A stretch of 64,000 bases of DNA from Actinophytocola sp044466355. GTDB lineage: Bacteria > Actinomycetota > Actinomycetes > Mycobacteriales > Pseudonocardiaceae. Shown here piece after piece: positions 42,887 through 51,622 of this stretch (positions are counted from its first letter, which is position 1; every line of letters starts with the position of its first letter). The stretch lies in NCBI RefSeq assembly GCF_044466355.1, contig NZ_JBITMQ010000016.1:62001-126000 (forward strand). The letters are read 5' to 3'. A program made the translations under genes and the position numbers. The notes below the pieces were generated by a model, which was given only the letters and a program-made list of their open reading frames with translations, had not been told where the DNA came from and did no database searches.

Positions 42887-43906
42887 ATGCGAGCCAAAGG
42901 CATCGCCTACGACACCGGCTTTGTCCGGGGCGGCGAGATCTCCCGCGCGACCTTCGATCTCGACCAGGTGAAGCGGGAACTGGCCATCATCCGTGACGAC
43001 CTGCACTGCAACGCCGTGCACGTCGTCGGCGGCGATCCGGAGCGGCTGGAACTGGCTGCCCGGTGCGCCGCCGAACTCGGACTGGAGGTCTGGTTCTCGC
43101 CCTACCCGCTGGACCTGACGACCGCGCAGATGCTGTCGCTGTTCGCCGACTGCGCGGAGCGGGCGGAGCGGGTCCGGCGGGCGGGAGCCGACGTCGTGTT
43201 CGTCACCGGCGTCGAACTGAGCCTCATGGACCGGGGATTCCTCCCCGGTGACAACATCACCGAGCGGCTCGATCGACTGTTCAGCCGGCCGGACAGCCTT
43301 GGCGAGCGCACCGCCGAGGCGAGCGTCCGCCTCAACGACTTCCTCCGTGCTGCCGTGGCAACGGTCCGCGGGCACTTTCACGGGAAGATCACCTATGCCT
43401 GCATCCCGTTCGAGCGGGTCGACTGGACCCTCTTCGACATCATGTCGGTCGAACTCATCCGGTCCGCCGAGGTGGCCGACCGGTTCCAGGAAGGCGTACG
43501 CACCCTCGTGGCGCAGGGAAAGCCCGTCGCGATCACCGGCTTCGGCACCGCCACCTGGCGCGGCGCAGGCGACATGGCGCCGCGCAGCATGGAGATCGTC
43601 GAGTACGACGAGACCGGCCACCCGGTTCGGCTGAACGGGGAGTACGACCGCGACGAGGCCGGTCAGGCCGCCTACCTGCGCGAGCTGCTGGAGATCTTTG
43701 ACGCCGAAGGTGTGGACGGCGCATTCGTGTACCTTTTCGCGCTCGCCAACTACCCGCACCGTCCCGACGACCCTCGCCGTGACCTGGACCTGGCCAGCCT
43801 CGGCATCGTCAAGGTCCTCGAAGACCGCGGTGGCGACACCTATCCGGGTATGCCGTGGGAACCCAAGGCCGCCTTCGCCGCCATCGCCGACTACTACCGC
43901 GACTGA
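42887..43906 (+). CDS. TIM-barrel-like protein, glycosidase-like, unknown function
   Basis: A 339-residue cytosolic protein beginning MRAKGIAYDTGFVRGG. Strand-like segments (AVHVVGG, EVWFSPYP, DVVFVTGVELSL, ITYACIPFERVDW, FDIMSVELI, PVAITGFGTATWRG, GAFVYLFAL) recur at barrel-like spacing and carry candidate acid residues at strand ends, as in clan-A glycoside hydrolases. It has no signal peptide. Similar proteins have been loosely labelled abortive-infection proteins; I see no support for that here. It is under a likely TetR operator and overlaps the convergent ArsR-GNAT gene by 13 bp. Confidence 0.6.
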   Translation: MRAKGIAYDTGFVRGGEISRATFDLDQVKRELAIIRDDLHCNAVHVVGGDPERLELAARCAAELGLEVWFSPYPLDLTTAQMLSLFADCAERAERVRRAGADVVFVTGVELSLMDRGFLPGDNITERLDRLFSRPDSLGERTAEASVRLNDFLRAAVATVRGHFHGKITYACIPFERVDWTLFDIMSVELIRSAEVADRFQEGVRTLVAQGKPVAITGFGTATWRGAGDMAPRSMEIVEYDETGHPVRLNGEYDRDEAGQAAYLRELLEIFDAEGVDGAFVYLFALANYPHRPDDPRRDLDLASLGIVKVLEDRGGDTYPGMPWEPKAAFAAIADYYRD

Positions 43907-44748
43907 TCGCCCGTGCGGTCGGAGCGGCGTTCCATGAGGACGGTGTCGTACCAGGTGCCGTCTCGTTGGGCGATGCGTTCGCGGATGCCGACCGTGCGGT
44001 AGCCGGCCTGGTGGTGCAGGGCGACGCTCGCGCGGTTCTCGGTGAAGATCGTGGTCTGGAGGGTCCAGAGCCCGGCCTCGTCGGCGGCGACGACCTGGTG
44101 CCGGATCAGGGCCTTGCCGACCCCGGCGCCCCGATGTCCGTCGGCGACGTAGATGGCGCTCTCGGCGACACCGGAGTAGCACTCGCGGCTGGAGAAGGGG
44201 GACAGGGCGGTCCAGCCGACGACCTCGCCGTCCCGTTCGGCGACCCAGCGGTGGTCCGGGAGCCATCTGGCGTCCAGTGACGCGCGGGAGGGGACGGTCG
44301 TGTCGAAGGTGGCGACGCCGGTGGCGATGCCTTCGCCGTAGATGCGGCGGACCGCGGGCCAGTCGCCGGGTTCGAGCGCGCGGACGGTCACGTCGGCCGG
44401 GACGTCCGGCGGGCAGCACGGACGTCGCGTGAGCAGGCCCATGACGGCGTCGGCGGCGTGGGGGAGGCCGACGCAGCAGGCTTCGTTGACGACGACGCGG
44501 GTGCTGGTGCCTTCCTTGTGCAGCCTGAGGAAGCCGACGTCGGCGAGTTTGCGGACGTGGTGGGAGCAGGTGGACTGGCTGATGCCGAGCAGCTCGGTGA
44601 GCCGGCCGATCGTGAGACCGCCGGGGGTGGTGGCCACGGTGTTCAGGAGGCGGACGCGGGTGGGTTCGGCGAGGCTCGCGAACCATTCGGCGTAGGTCGC
44701 GGCTTCCTGTTCCGGGAGCACCGTGGTCGCGGGGACGGTGGCGGTCAT
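43894..44748 (-). CDS. ArsR repressor fused to ArsN-like GNAT acetyltransferase
   Basis: A 284-residue two-domain protein. Residues about 14-110 are an ArsR/SmtB winged helix (LAEPTRVRLLNTVATT, LTELLGISQSTCSHHVRKLADVGFL). Two Cys pairs follow (NEACCVG, RRPCCPP) and could sense arsenic. Residues about 122-280 are a GNAT of the phosphinothricin/ArsN1 group (VRALEPGDWPAVRRIYGEGIATGVATF, GHRGAGVGKALIRHQV). ArsN1 enzymes acetylate phosphinothricin- or arsinothricin-type amino groups. I chose the ATG at 44748 because the ArsR domain follows directly. It is divergent from the FAD/MFS/ArsO genes. Confidence 0.87.
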   Translation of the reverse strand: MTATVPATTVLPEQEAATYAEWFASLAEPTRVRLLNTVATTPGGLTIGRLTELLGISQSTCSHHVRKLADVGFLRLHKEGTSTRVVVNEACCVGLPHAADAVMGLLTRRPCCPPDVPADVTVRALEPGDWPAVRRIYGEGIATGVATFDTTVPSRASLDARWLPDHRWVAERDGEVVGWTALSPFSSRECYSGVAESAIYVADGHRGAGVGKALIRHQVVAADEAGLWTLQTTIFTENRASVALHHQAGYRTVGIRERIAQRDGTWYDTVLMERRSDRTGDQSR

Positions 44749-44758
44749 GCTCCTGAGT

Positions 44759-44774
44759 ATCGACGCGCGTCGAT
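44759..44774. promoter_or_regulatory. Palindromic operator ATCGACGCGCGTCGAT
   Basis: A perfect 16-bp palindrome 10 bp upstream of the arsR-GNAT start. It shares the TCGAT half-site with a second inverted repeat at 44813-44830, suggesting autoregulation by the ArsR domain. Confidence 0.6.
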
Positions 44775-44812
44775 GAGGCGTCAAACTCCTCGGGTGGCCG
44801 ACCCGTTGCATT

Positions 44813-44830
44813 TATCGACTCTCATCGATA
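44813..44830. promoter_or_regulatory. ArsR-type operator TATCGA-N6-TCGATA
   Basis: An 18-bp inverted repeat located 46 bp upstream of the FAD oxidoreductase start. Further TCGA half-sites follow at about 44847 and 44857. The repeated half-site in this divergent region fits ArsR control of both transcription directions. Confidence 0.6.
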
Positions 44831-44875
44831 CTGTCGCCTCAATCAATCGAACACTGTCGATGAATGGAGTCGGTG

Positions 44876-46207
44876 ATGTCGGAGCTGCCCGTGGTGGTGG
44901 TCGGTGCCGGTCCGGTGGGTCTCGCGGCCGCCGCCGAGCTGGTCGAGCGTGGTCAGGAGCCGTTGGTGCTGGAGCGGGCGGACCGGGCGGGCGCGGCGGT
45001 CGCCGAGTGGCATCACGTGCGGTTGTTCTCCCAGTGGTCGGAGCTGGTGGCACCGGCCGCCGGGCGGCTGCTGGCGGGCGCCGGCCGGCAGCGGCCCGAC
45101 GGCGCCGCGTACCCGACCGGTGCGGAGTGGGCCGCCGAGTACCTCCGGCCGCTTGCCGACGTGCTCGGTGACCGGGTCCGGTTCGGGGCCGAGGTGGTCG
45201 GTGTCGCGCGGCGGGGCCGGGACCGGGTGGTCGACGCGGGCCGGGACAGCGAGCCGCTGACCGTGCACGTCCGGCGCGCCGACGGGAGCGAGGAGCGGAT
45301 CGCCGCGCGTGCGGTCATCGACGCGTCCGGCACCTGGGGCACCCCCAACCCGCTGGGTGGGGACGGGCTGCCCGCGCTCGGCGAGCGTGCCGCGGCGGAC
45401 CGGATCTCCTACCGGGTGCCCGACCTCACCGCCGACGCCGTGCGGACGCGGTACGCGGGCAGGCACGTGGTGATCGCGGGCAGCGGGCACTCGGCGCTCA
45501 CCGCGCTCGTCGCGTTCGCCGACCTCGCCGAGCGGGAGCCCGCGACGCGGGTCACGTGGCTGCTGCGGCGCGGCGCGGTCGGCTCGACGTTCGGCGGCGG
45601 GGACCACGACCAGCTACCCGCCCGCGGTGCACTGGGCCTGCGGGCGAAGGCAGCGGTCGACGCCGGGCGGATCGCGGTGGTGACCGGCTTCCGCACCCAG
45701 GCCGTCGAGCGGCGCGACGGCTCCCTGACGCTGGTGTCCGATGGCGGGCAGACGGTGTCCGATGTGGACGAGGTGGTGGTGGCGGCCGGGTTCCGGCCGG
45801 ACCTGTCGTGGCTCTCGGAGCTGCGGTTGGAACTGGACGCGACGCTGCAGGCGCCGGTCGCGCTCGCCCCGTTGGTCGACCCGAACGTGCACTCGTGCGG
45901 CACCGTCTACCCGCACGGCGTCAAGGAACTGTCCCACCCGGAGCCGGACGTGTACCTGGCGGGGATGAAGAGCTACGGCCGCGCGCCGACCTTCCTCGCG
46001 ATGACCGGCTACGAACAGGTCCGCTCCATCGCCGCCGCACTCGCCGGGGACCACGAGGCCGCCGAACGGGTCGAGCTGGTCCTGCCCGAGACGGGCGTGT
46101 GCGGTGGCGCCGGCGTCTTCGACGAACCCGCCCAGAGCCAGGGCGGCTGCTGCGGCGCGCCCACCGAGCCGGAGGTGCTCACGCTGTCCGCGCCGCAGAG
46201 CCGGTGA
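44876..46207 (+). CDS. FAD-dependent NAD(P)-binding oxidoreductase of the arsenic locus
   Basis: A 443-residue flavoprotein. It has an N-terminal FAD motif VVVVGAGPVGLAAAAELVERG and a second dinucleotide motif VVIAGSGHSALTALVAF. Cys-containing C-terminal segments VCGGAG and GGCCGAP could bind a thiophilic metalloid or act as redox Cys. I chose the second ATG because GGAG sits at proper spacing; an in-frame ATG lies 12 bp earlier. The stop overlaps the MFS gene as GTGA. Related flavoproteins recur in actinobacterial ars loci; the substrate is unproven. Confidence 0.8.
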   Translation: MSELPVVVVGAGPVGLAAAAELVERGQEPLVLERADRAGAAVAEWHHVRLFSQWSELVAPAAGRLLAGAGRQRPDGAAYPTGAEWAAEYLRPLADVLGDRVRFGAEVVGVARRGRDRVVDAGRDSEPLTVHVRRADGSEERIAARAVIDASGTWGTPNPLGGDGLPALGERAAADRISYRVPDLTADAVRTRYAGRHVVIAGSGHSALTALVAFADLAEREPATRVTWLLRRGAVGSTFGGGDHDQLPARGALGLRAKAAVDAGRIAVVTGFRTQAVERRDGSLTLVSDGGQTVSDVDEVVVAAGFRPDLSWLSELRLELDATLQAPVALAPLVDPNVHSCGTVYPHGVKELSHPEPDVYLAGMKSYGRAPTFLAMTGYEQVRSIAAALAGDHEAAERVELVLPETGVCGGAGVFDEPAQSQGGCCGAPTEPEVLTLSAPQSR

Positions 46208-47412
46208 CAGCCACCGCGGCGACGGAGGAGCGTCGCGCGTCGCACGCGGGGCGGTGGGTGGTGCTCGCCGCCCTGTCCGCGACGCAGATCACCGGCTGGG
46301 GCGTGCTCTACTACGCGTTCCCGGTGCTGGCCGGCGACATCACGGCCGCTACAGGCTGGTCGTCCCCGGTCATCACCGCCGCCCTGTCGGTCAGCCAGCT
46401 GGTCGCGGCGCTCGTGGGGATCCCGGTCGGCAGGCGGCTCGACCGGCACGGTCCGCGCGGGGTGATGACGGCCGGGTCGTTGCTGGGCGTGCCTGCGGTC
46501 GTGGTCGTCGCGACCGCGCAGAACCTGGCGTGGTTCTTCGCGGGCTGGGTGCTGGTGGGGGCCGCGATGGGCGCGGTGCTCTACCCGCCCGCGTTCGCCG
46601 CGCTCACCCGCTGGTACGGCCCCGACCCGGTCCGCGCGCTCACGATCCTCACGCTCGCGGGCGGGCTGGCGAGTACCGTGTTCGCGCCACTCACCGCCAC
46701 CCTCGCCCAGCACGTGGACTGGCGGCGGACCTACCTGGTGCTCGCCGGGATTCTCGCGGTCGTCACGATTCCGGCGCACTGGTTCGGGCTGCGGTTGTCG
46801 TGGCCGCCGCGTCCTCCGCCCGAGCTGGGACGGGCCGACACCGATCCACGGCACGTCGCGCGGACCACGCCGTTCGTCATGCTGGCGGTGACGCTGAGCC
46901 TGGCCGCGCTCGCCACGTTCGCCGCGATCGTCAACCTCGTGCCGCTGCTCACGGAACGCGGGCTGTCCACCCAGGTGGCGGCGGTCGCGCTCGGGCTCGC
47001 CGGTGCCGGGCAGGTCGTCGGGCGTCTCGGTTACGGCAGGATCGTCCGCGAAACCAGCGTGCCGGCGCGGACCGCCGCGATCCTGTTCGCTCTCGCGGGC
47101 ACGACCGCGTTGCTCGGGGTGCTGAACACCGCGGTCGCCTTGGTGGCCGCCGCGATCGTGGGCGGCATGGCACGGGGGTTGTTCACGCTCGTGCAGGCCA
47201 CCGCGGTCACCGACCGGTGGGGTCGTCGCCACTACGGCCACCTCACCGGTCTGCTGTCCGCGCCGGTGACCATCACCATGGCACTCGCCCCGTTCGCGGG
47301 CGCCGCGCTCGCCGAGTGGTTCGGCAGCTACGCCACCACGTTCCTCATCCTCGGCGCGCTCGCCGCAGTCGCGACCGCACTGTCCTTCCTCACCATCCCA
47401 AAAACCCAGTAG
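46204..47412 (+). CDS. MFS transporter of the arsenic locus
   Basis: A 402-residue twelve-segment MFS protein starting GTGACAGCC at the preceding stop. The TM2-3 loop is GRRLDRHGPRGVM, and an early WGVLYYAFPVL is typical of this oxalate/formate-antiporter-like group. It is flanked by the FAD oxidoreductase and ArsO-like genes and is the predicted efflux pump for an arsenical or its modified product. The substrate is inferred from neighbours only. Confidence 0.85.
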   Translation: MTATAATEERRASHAGRWVVLAALSATQITGWGVLYYAFPVLAGDITAATGWSSPVITAALSVSQLVAALVGIPVGRRLDRHGPRGVMTAGSLLGVPAVVVVATAQNLAWFFAGWVLVGAAMGAVLYPPAFAALTRWYGPDPVRALTILTLAGGLASTVFAPLTATLAQHVDWRRTYLVLAGILAVVTIPAHWFGLRLSWPPRPPPELGRADTDPRHVARTTPFVMLAVTLSLAALATFAAIVNLVPLLTERGLSTQVAAVALGLAGAGQVVGRLGYGRIVRETSVPARTAAILFALAGTTALLGVLNTAVALVAAAIVGGMARGLFTLVQATAVTDRWGRRHYGHLTGLLSAPVTITMALAPFAGAALAEWFGSYATTFLILGALAAVATALSFLTIPKTQ

Positions 47413-47426
47413 AGGCAGTACTTGTC

Positions 47427-48485
47427 ATGATCGACGCCAGCGACGTCATCGTCATCGGCGCCGGGCAGTCCGGCCTGGCCGCCGCACACGCACTCCGCGC
47501 AGCAGGCCGTTCTCCGGTCGTCCTCGAAGCCGGTCCCGAGCCCGTCGGGTCCTGGCCCTCCTACTACGACAGCCTGACCCTGTTCTCACCAGCGCGGTAC
47601 AGCTCCTTGCCCGGGATGCCCTTCCCCGGTGACCCGGACCGCTACCCGCGTCGCGACGAGGTCGTCGACTACCTGCGCCACTACGCCAAGGACCTCGACG
47701 CCGACATCCGCACCGGGCACCGCGTCACCTCGGTCCGGCGCCGCGACGGGCGGTTCACCGTCCAGGTAGCGGACGGCGCCGAGCTGACCGCGCCCGTCGT
47801 GATCGCCGCGTCCGGCGCGTTCAGCACGCCGCACCGCCCGGCGCTCCCGGGCCTGGACACCTTCACCGGCACGGTCCTGCACTCCGCCGACTACCGCGAA
47901 CCGGGCCCGTTCGCCGGGCAGCGGGTGATCGTGGTCGGCGCCGCGAACACCGCCGTGCAGGTCGGCTACGAGCTGGCGAAGGTCGCCACCGTCTCCCTCG
48001 CCACCCGCAAGCCGGTCAGGTACGCCCCGCAACGCCCACTCGGCCGCGACGTCCACTTCTGGTCCATCGCCCTGGGCTTCGACCACCTGCCCATCGGGCA
48101 CCTGCTCAGGAACCCACCGCACACCCCGGTCAACGACGACGGCCGCTACCAGCGCGCCGTGGACGCCGGACAACCCGACCAGCGCCCCGTGTTCACCCAC
48201 GTCGACGGCGACACGGTCGCCTGGCCCGACGGCACCCGCGAACACGTCGACACCATCCTCCTCGCCACCGGCTACCGGCCCGCACTGTCCTACTTGGACC
48301 CGGCGGAACGCGGGCACCACAAGGGCATCTCGACCGCCCACCCCGGGCTCGGCTTCGTAGGGCTGGAATGGCAACGCAGCTTCGCCTCCGCGACCCTCCG
48401 GGGTGTCGGACGCGACGCCCGCTATGTCGTGCACCGCCTCCTCCGGCGGCTCACCCAGCCGATCACGACAGGCCAGGGGAGGTGA
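47427..48485 (+). CDS. arsO: ArsO-like flavin-containing monooxygenase
   Basis: A 352-residue NAD(P)H-dependent flavoprotein monooxygenase matching ArsO. FAD motif VIVIGAGQSGLAAAHALRAAG; NADPH motif RVIVVGAANTAVQVGYEL; the ArsO-typical YDSLTLFSPARYSSLPGMPFPGDP stretch; and a C-terminal LLATGYRP segment. It begins 14 bp after the MFS stop in the same operon. ArsO is found in ars operons across bacteria, probably oxidising an arsenical, though its exact reaction is not settled. The name rests on recognisable family sequence and locus. Confidence 0.85.
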   Translation: MIDASDVIVIGAGQSGLAAAHALRAAGRSPVVLEAGPEPVGSWPSYYDSLTLFSPARYSSLPGMPFPGDPDRYPRRDEVVDYLRHYAKDLDADIRTGHRVTSVRRRDGRFTVQVADGAELTAPVVIAASGAFSTPHRPALPGLDTFTGTVLHSADYREPGPFAGQRVIVVGAANTAVQVGYELAKVATVSLATRKPVRYAPQRPLGRDVHFWSIALGFDHLPIGHLLRNPPHTPVNDDGRYQRAVDAGQPDQRPVFTHVDGDTVAWPDGTREHVDTILLATGYRPALSYLDPAERGHHKGISTAHPGLGFVGLEWQRSFASATLRGVGRDARYVVHRLLRRLTQPITTGQGR

Positions 48486-48561
48486 ACGCCGGCGAAGGCG
48501 CTGTGACCGGGGTCCTACGGTCGAACTGTCACATTTCGGCGCTCCGCGGAGTCTCCATGGC

Positions 48562-50085
48562 ATGCGGACGTATCGGATGCCGACGAGGTCTCGCCGACGC
48601 CTGCTGGATCGGCTGAGCCAGCAGACCGCCAGGGCCGGTGACCTTCGCCGGCGGTTCAACCAGGTCCTGCCCACGCACTGGTCGCAGCTGATCGCCGGGA
48701 TCACGACGGCCAGCCTCGTCGTCATGCTGCTGACGCGCGGCCTTCTGGCGCTGTACTTCGACCCGTCGATGGGCAGCGTCACCTACGACGGCCCGTTCGA
48801 CAACCTGCGCGGCATCGACATGACGCGCGCCTACGCCAGCGTTCTGCACATCGCCTTCGAGGTGCGTGGTGGGCTGCTGATCCTGCAGATGCACGCGTGG
48901 GCGTCGTCGTTGTTCGTCGGCTCGCTGCTGGTGCACCTCGCCGTGATGTTCTTCACCGGCGGGTTCCGGCGACCACACCGTCCTGTGTGGACGGTCACCG
49001 TGCTCCTGCTGATCGCGGGGATCTTCACCGCCTTCACGGGTGTGCTGCTGGGCGCTGACATGCTGTCCGACACCAGCCTGCGGATGATCTCCGGGTACAT
49101 CCTGTCGGCCCCGGTGGTGGGCACCGGGCTGCACTGGATCGTGTTCGGCGGCGAGTTCCCGGGCACCGAGGTCATCCCGCGCGTCTACGCGGTGCACTGG
49201 CTGTTGATCGTGAGCCTGGTCGGGCTGCTGGTGCTGCGTGCGGCCCTGCAGCGCCGCGTCGGGCCGCCCCAGTTCCGGGGACACCGGCGGACCGAACGCA
49301 ACCTCGTCGGTGTCCGGCTGGTGCCCGGTTTCGCGGCCCGGCTGGCGATCGTGGTCATGGCGACGGTGGGCGTGCTCGCCCTCATGGGTGGGTTGTTCCA
49401 GATCAACCCGGCGTGGAACTACGGGCCGGGCAACCCGGCGCAGGTGTCCGCGGGCTCGGTGTCACCGTGGTACTTCGGCTGGGTCGACGGCGCGGTGCGG
49501 CTGTTCCCGGCGTGGGAGATCCAGCTGGGCGGCTACCTGATACCGCCGCAGTTCTGGCCGGCGATGGTGTTCCTGCCGGTGAGCTTCCTCGCCCTCCTGC
49601 TGTATCCCAGGCTCGAGCAACGGTTCAGCCGCGACCGCGCCCCGCACAACCTGCTGCAGCGGCCACGTGACGTGCCGTGGCGAACCGCGCTCGGCGTCGC
49701 GGTGCTGGCCGGTTACGGCTGCCTGCAACTCGCCGCCGCCATCGACGTGCTGGCGTTCCGCTTCGATCTCTCGGCCGACACCCTGCTCTGGACCGCCCGC
49801 ATCGTGCTGCTGGTGCTGCCGCCACTGGCCTACTTCGCGACCTATCGGCTCTGCCTCGGCCTGCAACGGCACGACCACGAGATCCTCCGGCACGGCCTCC
49901 CGACCAGCATCGTCAAGCGGCTGCCGCACGGTGGGCTCGTCGAGGTGCACCAGCCGCTCGGCCCGGCCGCGCTCGACTACCGCGGCACCCCGGTGCCGAA
50001 GAAGCCGAACAAGATCGGCGCCGCGGGCCGTCCGGTGGCAGGCTCCCTCTTCAGCCCGGATCCCGGGACCGGCGAGGTGCCCTGA
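48562..50085 (+). CDS. Stand-alone cytochrome b (QcrB-like)
   Basis: A 507-residue membrane protein similar to the cytochrome b subunit of actinobacterial bc1 complexes. The Q-cycle region is recognisable (NQVLPTHWSQLIAG, LLILQMHAWASSLFVGSLLVHLAVMFFTGGFR, LHWIVFGG, VYAVHWLL), giving the two pairs of heme-ligand His. QcrA and QcrC are not adjacent, and the protein is divergent in the ef loop, where PEWY appears as SPWYFGW. It may be a paralogue for another redox chain. I chose the ATG at 48562; another is at 48577. Confidence 0.85.
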   Translation: MRTYRMPTRSRRRLLDRLSQQTARAGDLRRRFNQVLPTHWSQLIAGITTASLVVMLLTRGLLALYFDPSMGSVTYDGPFDNLRGIDMTRAYASVLHIAFEVRGGLLILQMHAWASSLFVGSLLVHLAVMFFTGGFRRPHRPVWTVTVLLLIAGIFTAFTGVLLGADMLSDTSLRMISGYILSAPVVGTGLHWIVFGGEFPGTEVIPRVYAVHWLLIVSLVGLLVLRAALQRRVGPPQFRGHRRTERNLVGVRLVPGFAARLAIVVMATVGVLALMGGLFQINPAWNYGPGNPAQVSAGSVSPWYFGWVDGAVRLFPAWEIQLGGYLIPPQFWPAMVFLPVSFLALLLYPRLEQRFSRDRAPHNLLQRPRDVPWRTALGVAVLAGYGCLQLAAAIDVLAFRFDLSADTLLWTARIVLLVLPPLAYFATYRLCLGLQRHDHEILRHGLPTSIVKRLPHGGLVEVHQPLGPAALDYRGTPVPKKPNKIGAAGRPVAGSLFSPDPGTGEVP

Positions 50086-50204
50086 GTGGGACATCGTCCC
50101 GTCGGCGAGGACCGAATCCCATAAGTGAGGACTATTCACATCCGTTCCGGCGGGGGACTCTGTGGTTGTCCGATCCCCGTTGCTGAGCCGGCAGGTGTTC
50201 TGTG

Positions 50205-51407
50205 ATGTCCACTGTGGATTCGAAGACCGGCCGCGGTGCGCCGTGGCTGCTGGGCGTGTGCGGTGCCGCGGTGCTGGCCGCGTTCCTCGTGTGGCTGAGA
50301 CATGGCGAGACAGACATGTGGCTCGTCGATTTCGACGTGTACCGGTTCGGTGCGAGCAACTTCCTCGCCGGTCACGACCTGTACCTGGAGCTGCGGCCGT
50401 TCAGCCAGATGTTCTTCACCTACCCGCCGGTCGCCGCCGTGCTCTTCGCGCCGACGGCGCTCGGCCCGTTCGCCGTCGCCGGGTTGGTCTGGGTCGTCCT
50501 CGACGCCGCGTTCCTCGCCGGTTCGGTCTGGCTGGTGCTCGGCGCCGTCGGCGTACGCGACCCGCGGCACCGCGCCGGCCTCACCGCCGCCGTCGTCGTG
50601 CTCGCGGTGTTCACGGTCCCGGTCGAGCTCGAGCTCGCGCTCGGGCAGCTCAACGCGATGCTGATGTTCCTCGTGCTGCTGGACCTGGTGAAGGGCGAAG
50701 GCAGGCGGTGGCAGGGCGTCGGTATCGGGATCGCCGCCGGCATCAAGCTGATCCCACTGGTCTACGTGGTGTACCTGGCGTGCACGGGTCGGCCGCGTGC
50801 CGCGGGGACCGCCCTCGCCGCCTTCGCGGGCATGGTCCTGGTCGGCTTCCTCGCCGTGCCGCGCGACGCGCTGGCGTACTGGTTCGGGCCCGGCCTGTCG
50901 CCCAACCGGCCCGGTGTGCCGCAGGCGCCGTTCAACGCCTCGCTGCGCGGCGTGGTCGCCCGGCTGCTCGGCACCGACACGCCGACGAGCCCCGTCTGGC
51001 TCGCGGTCGCGGCCGTGGTCGGCCTGCTCGGACTGGCCGCCGCCGTGTCCCTGCACCGCGGAGGTTTCCCCCTGCGTGGCGTGTTCGTGTGCGTGCTGAC
51101 CACGCTCCTGGTGTCGCCGGTGTCCTGGCTGCCGCACTGGGTGTGGGCGGTGCCGCTGGTCGTCGTGCTCGCCGCCATCGCCTGGCGGCGCCGGTCGGTC
51201 TGGTGGCTCGCGCTCACCGCGCTCACCGTCGCCGTGTTCGCGCTGCGCGTGGTCTTCTGGCTCGTCCCCCCGGCGGCCTTCTACCCCATGTCGAACGCGG
51301 CGAACCTCGACATGTCCCCGGTCGCCCAGCTCGCCGCCGCCACCTATCCGGTCCTGGCGGTGGTCGTCATCGTCGCGCTGAGCCGAGGCGCGGGCGCCCG
51401 GCGGTGA
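50205..51407 (+). CDS. Glycosyltransferase family 87 (polyprenyl-phosphate mannosyltransferase type)
   Basis: A 400-residue polytopic GT-C enzyme with about ten membrane segments. The first periplasmic loop has DFDVYRFGASNFLAGHDLY, containing the Asp expected for GT-C catalysis, followed by FFTYPPVAAVLF. Such proteins transfer mannose or arabinose from polyprenyl phosphate outside the membrane (PimE/MptB-like). The ATG is preceded in frame by a GTG, so the start is uncertain by one codon. It stands alone. Confidence 0.83.
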   Translation: MSTVDSKTGRGAPWLLGVCGAAVLAAFLVWLRHGETDMWLVDFDVYRFGASNFLAGHDLYLELRPFSQMFFTYPPVAAVLFAPTALGPFAVAGLVWVVLDAAFLAGSVWLVLGAVGVRDPRHRAGLTAAVVVLAVFTVPVELELALGQLNAMLMFLVLLDLVKGEGRRWQGVGIGIAAGIKLIPLVYVVYLACTGRPRAAGTALAAFAGMVLVGFLAVPRDALAYWFGPGLSPNRPGVPQAPFNASLRGVVARLLGTDTPTSPVWLAVAAVVGLLGLAAAVSLHRGGFPLRGVFVCVLTTLLVSPVSWLPHWVWAVPLVVVLAAIAWRRRSVWWLALTALTVAVFALRVVFWLVPPAAFYPMSNAANLDMSPVAQLAAATYPVLAVVVIVALSRGAGARR

Positions 51408-51427
51408 CCGAAGCGGGAACGCGAGCA

Positions 51428-51441
51428 GGAAAACGCTTTCC
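51428..51441. promoter_or_regulatory. LacI-type operator-like GGAAAACGCTTTCC
   Basis: A near-palindromic 14-mer with central CG, matching the W-AAnCGnTT-W form used by LacI-family sugar regulators. It lies 182 bp upstream of the alpha-L-fucosidase gene. No LacI regulator is in the window. Confidence 0.45.
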
Positions 51442-51622
51442 CCGCCTGGCGAAACCTTGTGCAACTGGGTGCCGTGAGTTACCTTTCATCCGATCACTTC
51501 TCTCACTGGAGGATCGGATGCTGCATCGGCGCAGTGTTTTCCCGCAGGTTGGCCCACATTGGTCGGATCTATCCTGGCGTACATCACCAGTGGTCGGGCC
51601 ACAACCGTTCGGGAGGTAGTTC

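Noticed and set aside
42887..43906. Abortive-infection defence protein
   Set aside because: Only a loose database label that I recall. The sequence looks like a cytosolic TIM barrel and shows no known Abi domain or phage-defence context.
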